64,000 nucleotides of DNA from Candidatus Iainarchaeum sp. (GTDB lineage: Archaea > Iainarchaeota > Iainarchaeia > Iainarchaeales > SKW153): positions 103,687 to 167,686 of the forward strand of contig JAOAJD010000001.1 in assembly GCA_026414365.1 (NCBI GenBank). Direction: 5' to 3'. Below, one piece after another: positions 59,356-64,000 of this stretch. A program made the translations under genes and the position numbers. Position 1 is the first letter of the stretch, and every line of letters starts with the position of its first letter. Below the pieces are notes generated by a model. That model ran no database searches and had not been told where the DNA came from. It was given only the letters and a program-made list of their open reading frames with translations.

Positions 59356-62079
59356 TCACTTTTTCTTTTCTTGCGACTTTAATTTTTTCTTTTCTTGTAA
59401 TATCTTATCCAACATTATACCCATCTCTTCGGCAAACTCCTTTTCGAATTCGGTAAGCTCTCTCATTTTTTCATCTATTGCTGCAATGTGTTGACTTATC
59501 TGTTCATCCCTCTTTTTCATATCTTCAGCTATTGATCTTTTAGCTTCATTAAACTCTGCTATGTTTTTCTCTACAACTTTTACAAACTGAACCTTGAACT
59601 CATCGATTGATTCTAAAGCTGCTTCTACTCGTTCAGGGGATATTCTCTTCAAAGCAGTATCTATCTGTTGTTCTTTTTCCGCCAAAAACTGTGACAAAGT
59701 TGCATTTTGTTTATTAGCCAGATTATTGAAATAAATATCTAGTTCTTTTTGTTTACTATTAAAGAGCTCAAGAATATCTCTACTTATCTCTTCGCGCATA
59801 GCTAACATCTTGTCTTCTATTACATACGGGTTAATCTTGGATTGCAACACTTCTAACTCGTTTATTTTTTTGTCAACTCTCTCAACTAAAGAAGGTATTT
59901 GGGCATTAAGTGCCTCTCTAACCTTGCCAACTTGCTTAACAGTATCATCAATATAAGCATCCAACATTTCTTTTTGTTCTTTTACCTTTAAATTGAGATT
60001 AGACGCTAATTTATTATTAAAAATTTCTAGATCTTTTTGTTGTGTTTTGAATAACTCTAATAAATCGTTTGAGATTTCTTGGTGGATTTCTTCTAATCTT
60101 TTCTCTACTACTTCAGGACTTATTTTAGATTCTAATATCTCTAGTTCTTTTAATTTAGTATCTATCTTTGATTGTTGATCCAACAACCTTTGGTTGATAT
60201 CTTTGATTGTGTTTTCTTTAAAAGCGGATATCTCTTGTTGTTGTTTCTTTTGTGATTCAATAAATCTAGCATCTATTATTTCAGGACTCACTTTTGAAGC
60301 AAGTCTATTGAGTTCTTCTATTTTTTCTTTGAACTTATATTGCGTATCTTCTAGTTCTTTGTTGAACTTTGTTAATAGATTAGATTTAAAACTAGTTAGT
60401 TCTTGTTGTTGTGTTTTGAATAACTCTAATAAATCGTTTGAGATTTCTTGGTGGATTTCTTCTAGTCTTTTCTCTACTACTTCAGGACTTACTTGAACAT
60501 ATAAGTTTTCTAATTTAGATAGTTTGTCGTTAATCTTAGATTTTTCTTCTGATAACTCTCTGTTAAAAACCGTTATGGCTGTATCTCTAGCTTTTCTGAG
60601 TTCTTCCTGCTGTTGTCTTTGTAATTCAGCAAATCTTTGATCGATTGCCTTAACATCTAACCTAGAAGCTAAATTTTCTAGATCTTTCACCTTTTGTTCA
60701 AAGATAGATTGCTCCTCCTTGAGTTTTCTACTATATTCTTCAACTATTTTCTCTTCAAATTTTATAAATTCTGATTTTTGGGCATTAAACAAATTTGACA
60801 AATCTGTTGATAATCTGTTATTTATCTCTTGAACTTTTTTCTCTACTGCTTCAGGACTTACTTGAACATATAAGTTTTCTAATTTAGATAGTTTGTCATT
60901 AATATTAGATTTTTCTTCTGATAGCTTTTGATTAAACTCAGACAGCAAATTTAGTTTAAAACTTTCTAGATCTTTTTGTTGTGTTTTGAATAACTCTAAT
61001 AAATCGTTTGAGATTTCTTGGTGGATTTCTTCTAATCTTTTCTCTACTACTTCAGGACTTATTTTAGATTCTAATATCTCTAGTTCTTTTAATTTAGTAT
61101 CTATTTTACTCTCTAGTTCTGTGCTTTTAGAAAGTTCTAATTTATCAATCTTATTTTTCGCATCTTCGAAAAGACCTTCTACTATTTTTGATTCTAACTC
61201 TAAAGCTCTATTAATCCTGTTGTCTAAGGCTTCTCTTTTTTCAAGAGAGTCCTTAAGAAAATCTTCAACTTTTGTTTGAGCCTCAATTATCTCTTTATTC
61301 ACATCTCTAATTAGTGTCTCTTTTATTTTTTCCAACTGCAAAAGCTTGTTCTCTATTTCAGTCAATAAACTCTGATTAAGACTTTTCTGCATCTCTATTT
61401 TTTTTAAACTATCTTTAGTTTCTAAATTTATTTGTTTTAACTCTTCTATCTTCCTATCAATTAAGACATTTATCTCATTAACCTTTCTATTTAAGGTAGC
61501 ATCGATTCTTTTGTTGGCTGTCTCGATTTCTGATTCTATCAATGCATTTGTGGCTCTCATTTCTTTATCTAAAATATTTTTTATCTTTTGTTCTATAATG
61601 TTATTAATATCTTCTTTTATTTTCTTCATCTCCTCAAGTTTTGCATCAACTGTGGACAATATTCCTCTTTCCCAAAGAATATAACTTTCTTCTTTTTCAT
61701 GCGATTTGTCGCTTACTTTGTCTTCATATTTTTTAAAAACACTTTGCTCTTGACCTTTTTCTAATCCCTTTTCCAAATTTTCATATTCCATATCGAAAAA
61801 TAATTCATCTATCTTATCGCCCTTTTCAGAATCAGAATATTCACTTGCTACCTGCTTTTGTAGCTCTTCTTTACTTTTTTTATCTGAACTATCTTCCTTT
61901 TCTAATCCTTTTTGATCAACTTTTATTTTTTTTCTAGTTTGAATTTCGTTTAATAAAGACTCTGCTTCTTCCTTGGAAACTCCTACATCAGAAAGACTCT
62001 GGATGATCTCTTGTTTAGATAAACCTAAATCTATAAGCTTAGAGATAGAGTCTAGTAATACTTCTTTTCTCTTATCCAT
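59356..62079 (-). CDS. Large repetitive coiled-coil protein
   Basis: 907 residues. Residues 1-55 form a UBA-like helical bundle (DSISKLIDLGLSKQEIIQSLSDVGVSKEEAESLLNEI). The rest is almost continuous coiled coil. The middle repeats a unit beginning SPEVVEKRLEEIHQEISNDL; units are 67 or 56 residues long. The difference of 11 is one hendecad, which keeps coiled-coil register. At DNA level 60024-60165 equals 60963-61104. It ends in a lysine-rich tail. No signal or transmembrane segment. It could be a cytoskeletal, chromosome-associated or surface-linked filament; neighbour is a VTT membrane protein. Confidence 0.85.
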   Translation of the reverse strand: MDKRKEVLLDSISKLIDLGLSKQEIIQSLSDVGVSKEEAESLLNEIQTRKKIKVDQKGLEKEDSSDKKSKEELQKQVASEYSDSEKGDKIDELFFDMEYENLEKGLEKGQEQSVFKKYEDKVSDKSHEKEESYILWERGILSTVDAKLEEMKKIKEDINNIIEQKIKNILDKEMRATNALIESEIETANKRIDATLNRKVNEINVLIDRKIEELKQINLETKDSLKKIEMQKSLNQSLLTEIENKLLQLEKIKETLIRDVNKEIIEAQTKVEDFLKDSLEKREALDNRINRALELESKIVEGLFEDAKNKIDKLELSKSTELESKIDTKLKELEILESKISPEVVEKRLEEIHQEISNDLLELFKTQQKDLESFKLNLLSEFNQKLSEEKSNINDKLSKLENLYVQVSPEAVEKKVQEINNRLSTDLSNLFNAQKSEFIKFEEKIVEEYSRKLKEEQSIFEQKVKDLENLASRLDVKAIDQRFAELQRQQQEELRKARDTAITVFNRELSEEKSKINDKLSKLENLYVQVSPEVVEKRLEEIHQEISNDLLELFKTQQQELTSFKSNLLTKFNKELEDTQYKFKEKIEELNRLASKVSPEIIDARFIESQKKQQQEISAFKENTIKDINQRLLDQQSKIDTKLKELEILESKISPEVVEKRLEEIHQEISNDLLELFKTQQKDLEIFNNKLASNLNLKVKEQKEMLDAYIDDTVKQVGKVREALNAQIPSLVERVDKKINELEVLQSKINPYVIEDKMLAMREEISRDILELFNSKQKELDIYFNNLANKQNATLSQFLAEKEQQIDTALKRISPERVEAALESIDEFKVQFVKVVEKNIAEFNEAKRSIAEDMKKRDEQISQHIAAIDEKMRELTEFEKEFAEEMGIMLDKILQEKKKLKSQEKKK
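60024..60165 (-). repeat. 142-bp direct repeat in the coiled-coil gene, copy 1
   Basis: Reads the same as 60963-61104 over 142 bases by eye. It encodes the end of a linker heptad block, SPEVVEKRLEEIHQEISNDLLELFKTQQKDLE. A third, slightly diverged copy of the core is at about 60405-60490. Confidence 0.85.
60963..61104 (-). repeat. 142-bp direct repeat in the coiled-coil gene, copy 2
   Basis: Identical to 60024-60165, 939 bases away (a multiple of three). Separate repeated stretches at about 60480-60560 and 60850-60930 share the sequence for ENLYVQVSPE. Near identity points to recent duplication or gene conversion. Confidence 0.85.
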
Positions 62080-62223
62080 TTCACAAAATAAAATAACTTA
62101 AGCAATATAAATATTTAATTGTTAAAATAATAAATATATTCGCAAATCATTACTAAAGAATAAAAAGTACTCTTATTCTAATAAAAAAGTATCCTTTATA
62201 TAATTTAATTAAAAGGTGTAAAG

Positions 62224-62625
62224 ATGGAATATGAGAAAATGTTAGATAGGCTATATATGCAAGTCACAACAAAAGGGAAAAATGAAGGCAGAATGGAGAT
62301 TCCTAAACCAGAGTCAATAATAGAAGGAAATAAAACAATAATAAAGAACTTCTCACAATTTGTTAAAACTATCGAAAGAGATGAAAAGCAAATAATTAAA
62401 TACATTACTAAAGAAACTGCAAGTAGTGGTGTTGTTAATTCAGGAAGATTGATACTAAACGGTAAGTTTTCACAGTTCCAGATAGAGAGACTTTTCGATA
62501 ACTATGTAAAAAATTTTGTGCTTTGCCCAGAGTGTAAAAGACCAGACACAAAAATATTGGACAGACAAGGAGTAAAGATAATGAAATGTGAAGCTTGTGG
62601 AGCAATAAGTGCAATAAAGGGGTAA
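62224..62625 (+). CDS. aif2b: Translation initiation factor aIF2 subunit beta
   Basis: 133 residues. YEKMLDRLYMQV start, RMEIPKPESIIEGNKTIIKNFSQFVKTIERDEKQIIKYITKETASSGVVNSGRLILNGKFSQFQIERLFDNYVKNFVLCPECKRPDTKILDRQGVKIMKCEACGA match aIF2-beta, with the C-terminal zinc ribbon (CPEC, CEAC). It carries Met-tRNAi to the small subunit together with aIF2 alpha and gamma. GGTG at 62215-62218 precedes ATG 62224. First of a translation cluster. Confidence 0.95.
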   Translation: MEYEKMLDRLYMQVTTKGKNEGRMEIPKPESIIEGNKTIIKNFSQFVKTIERDEKQIIKYITKETASSGVVNSGRLILNGKFSQFQIERLFDNYVKNFVLCPECKRPDTKILDRQGVKIMKCEACGAISAIKG

Positions 62626-62631
62626 AAATAA

Positions 62632-62913
62632 ATGTACTGTGCTATCCATAATAATGAAGTTTTGGCTTGCTGCGATAAAGAATTGTTAGGTAAAAAAGTA
62701 AGATATAAAGATATTGAAATAGAGATAAAAGAAAGTTTCTATGGCAAAAAAGAGATTGATGAAAAAAAATTAGCTGAATTATTAAAAGAATTTAAAAACA
62801 TAAATCTTATTGGCAACAAAACTGTGAATGTTGCAATAAGAGAAGGCATAGTGTCCGAAAAAAATGTAATGGAGATAGATAAAATAAAACATACTGTGAT
62901 TATTAAAATATAA
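62632..62913 (+). CDS. DUF424 family archaeal protein
   Basis: 93 residues. YCAIHNNEVLACCDKELLGKKVRYKDIEIEIKESFYGKKEIDEKKLAELLKEFKNINLIGNKTVNVAIREGIV matches the DUF424/COG2412 pattern. It commonly sits in archaeal translation operons. Function not established; OB-like or thump-like fold is not evident. Lies 6 bases after aIF2-beta and 12 before aIF1A, so co-transcription is clear. Confidence 0.88.
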   Translation: MYCAIHNNEVLACCDKELLGKKVRYKDIEIEIKESFYGKKEIDEKKLAELLKEFKNINLIGNKTVNVAIREGIVSEKNVMEIDKIKHTVIIKI

Positions 62914-62925
62914 AGGAGGATCGAT

Positions 62926-63231
62926 TTGGAAGAGCGACAAAACGAGGAAAGTAATTTAAAGCTTCCGAAAAAAGAAAATAGAGAGATATTTGGATTGCTG
63001 ATTCAATTGCATGGTTCAAATCAAGTTAGAGTTCTAGGAGAGGATGGAAAAGAAAGAATGTGCAGAATTCCTGGTAGAATGAAAAAGAAGGTTTGGCTAA
63101 AAGAAGGAGATTTGGTAATAATACAATTATGGGAGACGCAACAAGACAGAGCTGATGTTGTTTGGAGATATTTTGGGAATCAGATAGAGCAATTAAAGAG
63201 AAAAGGCTTTCTAAAAAATTTACCTGTTTAA
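62926..63231 (+). CDS. aif1a: Translation initiation factor aIF1A
   Basis: 101 residues. FGLLIQLHGSNQVRVLGEDGKERMCRIPGRMKKKVWLKEGDLVIIQLWETQQDRADVVWRYFGNQIEQLKRKGFL is the OB fold and flanking helix of aIF1A, which occupies the ribosomal A site during initiation. The start is TTG 62926, chosen because GGAGG at 62915-62919 gives 6-base spacing. Third gene of the translation cluster, followed after 144 bases by RIO1. Confidence 0.95.
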   Translation: MEERQNEESNLKLPKKENREIFGLLIQLHGSNQVRVLGEDGKERMCRIPGRMKKKVWLKEGDLVIIQLWETQQDRADVVWRYFGNQIEQLKRKGFLKNLPV

Positions 63232-63344
63232 TTCTTTTTACGTTTTTGAATTTATTTTAAATTCAAAAAAATAAACCAACATTCTATTGAACTCTCAAAT
63301 ATTAATATCAAAACATTTTTTATCAATTTAAAGATTACTTATTA

Positions 63345-63350
63345 TTTAAA
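63345..63350 (+). promoter_or_regulatory. Candidate TATA box for RIO1 kinase gene
   Basis: TTTAAA within TATTTAAATTAA is centred 28 bases before ATG 63376, the spacing expected for a leaderless or near-leaderless transcript. No Shine-Dalgarno motif directly precedes the ATG, in agreement. The gap before it (63232-63344) is AT-rich with T-runs near 63240 that may end the aIF1A transcript. Confidence 0.45.
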
Positions 63351-63375
63351 TTAATAAGAGGACCAAATACTAATT

Positions 63376-64000
63376 ATGGTGGAAGAAAGATTAGAAAAGT
63401 TAATAAAAGAAGAAAACCTAAGGAAACATTTCGTAAAAGTCTTTGATGAAGATACAATTTTGGCAGTTCATAAATTGGCGCAAAGAGGTTATTTTAATCA
63501 TTTAGAATTTGTTATAAGCGAAGGTAAAGAAGCTGTTGTTTTTAGAGCAGTAGATAACAAAGGAAATTATTTTGCAGTTAAGATATACAAAATAGAGACT
63601 TCCAACTTCAAAAAAATGTATGACTATCTAATTTATGATCCAAGGTTTCAGGGAATATCGAATGATAAAAAGAGTGTGATTTTTGCTTGGACAAAAAAAG
63701 AATATAAAAATTTAGAGATTGCGATAAAAGCAAATCTGAAAGTTCCTTTGCCTATAGCATACTTTGAGAACTGCTTAGTTATGGAATTTATAGGTAAAGA
63801 TGGTGTTTTTGCCAAAACAATAAAAGAAGACAAACCAAAAGATCCTAAAAATGCTTATAAACAAATAATAAAATTTATAGCAAAATTATATGAAAATAAA
63901 CTTGTGCATTCAGACCTTTCTGAATATAACATATTAAACCATAACGAAGATATGGTTGTGATAGATATGGGACAAGCGGTAAGCACATACCATCCTCTAG
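63376..64000 (+). CDS. rio1: RIO1-type serine kinase, 3' end outside window
   Basis: About 208 residues present. The N-terminal winged-helix-like part is short. The kinase begins FVISEGKEAVVFRAVDNKGNYFAVKIYK (a flexible P-loop STGKEAxVY-type region and the ATP lysine). It continues FKKMYDYLIYDPRF, VPLPIAYFENCLVMEFIG, the catalytic loop LVHSDLSEYNIL and metal motif VVIDMGQAV. RIO1 acts as an ATPase/kinase in late small-subunit maturation. It follows aIF1A as in most archaea; a KH protein (Dim2) usually follows but lies outside. The frame is open at base 64000. Confidence 0.94.
   Translation, partial: MVEERLEKLIKEENLRKHFVKVFDEDTILAVHKLAQRGYFNHLEFVISEGKEAVVFRAVDNKGNYFAVKIYKIETSNFKKMYDYLIYDPRFQGISNDKKSVIFAWTKKEYKNLEIAIKANLKVPLPIAYFENCLVMEFIGKDGVFAKTIKEDKPKDPKNAYKQIIKFIAKLYENKLVHSDLSEYNILNHNEDMVVIDMGQAVSTYHPL

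Noticed and set aside
59356..62079. CRISPR-like array suspected from regularly spaced repeats
   Set aside because: The repeats are long, in frame, protein-coding and without unique short spacers.

Overview
The window is a gene-dense, AT-rich stretch of an archaeal chromosome. The domain call rests on archaeal information-processing genes: Nop5 and fibrillarin for C/D-box guided methylation, the exosome genes Rrp4/Rrp41/Rrp42, SBDS, proteasome alpha, RNase P proteins Pop5 and Rpp30, Lsm, MCM, aIF2-beta, aIF1A, aIF5A, RIO1, NMD3, L15e, L37Ae, RpoP, KEOPS Pcc1 and prefoldin beta. It also rests on archaeal pantoate kinase/phosphopantothenate synthetase and on tRNAs with short introns at position 37/38. 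Several genes are bacterial in style: a DAP-route lysine cluster, a fused RibAB and a short bacterial-type MetRS. Several proteins are trimmed. This fits a small-genome archaeon, possibly of the DPANN group, but the phylum cannot be fixed from the sequence alone.

Layout. 1-4.1 kb: lysine biosynthesis (dapB divergent from dapL-dapF-lysA). 4.1-6.6 kb: small unknowns and a membrane-anchored beta-domain protein. 6.6-12.2 kb: tRNA-Thr, GlyRS, Nop5-fibrillarin, the archaeal CoA-precursor pair, a polyprenol-kinase-like gene and tRNA-Arg. 12.2-14.5 kb: a regulator, NMD3 and a membrane protein. 14.5-18.5 kb: lipid/sensor module A (membrane protein, FAD reductase of the geranylgeranyl reductase family, UbiA prenyltransferase, V4R protein, KaiC-like ATPase). 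18.8-25.6 kb: aCPSF2, a third V4R gene between two winged-helix genes, a PHP protein, RibAB, a lipoprotein DJ-1/PfpI and small unknowns. 25.6-33.6 kb: a long minus-strand run containing the exosome/proteasome superoperon and two RNase P proteins. 33.7-38.4 kb: tRNA-Ala, Lsm-MinD, the tRNA thiolase NcsA, tRNA-Val and an NYN/DUF2226 operon. 37.8-44.5 kb: L15e, aIF5A, a ureohydrolase, MetRS, MCM and a DNA glycosylase. 46.7-50.6 kb: module B, a second KaiC-UbiA-V4R-reductase set. 50.7-56.4 kb: NikR with small membrane proteins, a helical-repeat protein, a Cys-rich exported protein, two glycosyltransferases and a ferritin-like protein. 56.4-62 kb: DUF72, YggS, a presenilin-like protease, a DedA/VTT protein and a 907-residue repetitive coiled-coil protein. 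62.2-64 kb: the aIF2-beta/DUF424/aIF1A/RIO1 translation cluster, cut by the window end.

The most striking feature is the paralogous pair of modules A and B. Each combines a UbiA prenyltransferase, a geranylgeranyl-reductase-family flavoprotein, a CX7C V4R (hydrocarbon-binding) protein and a single-domain KaiC-like ATPase. A third V4R gene sits among predicted DNA-binding proteins. Together they suggest a lipid- or isoprenoid-modifying pathway with its own sensory or regulatory part. UbiA, geranylgeranyl reductase and V4R are also the families of the bacteriochlorophyll genes BchG, BchP and BchJ. The substrate is unknown.
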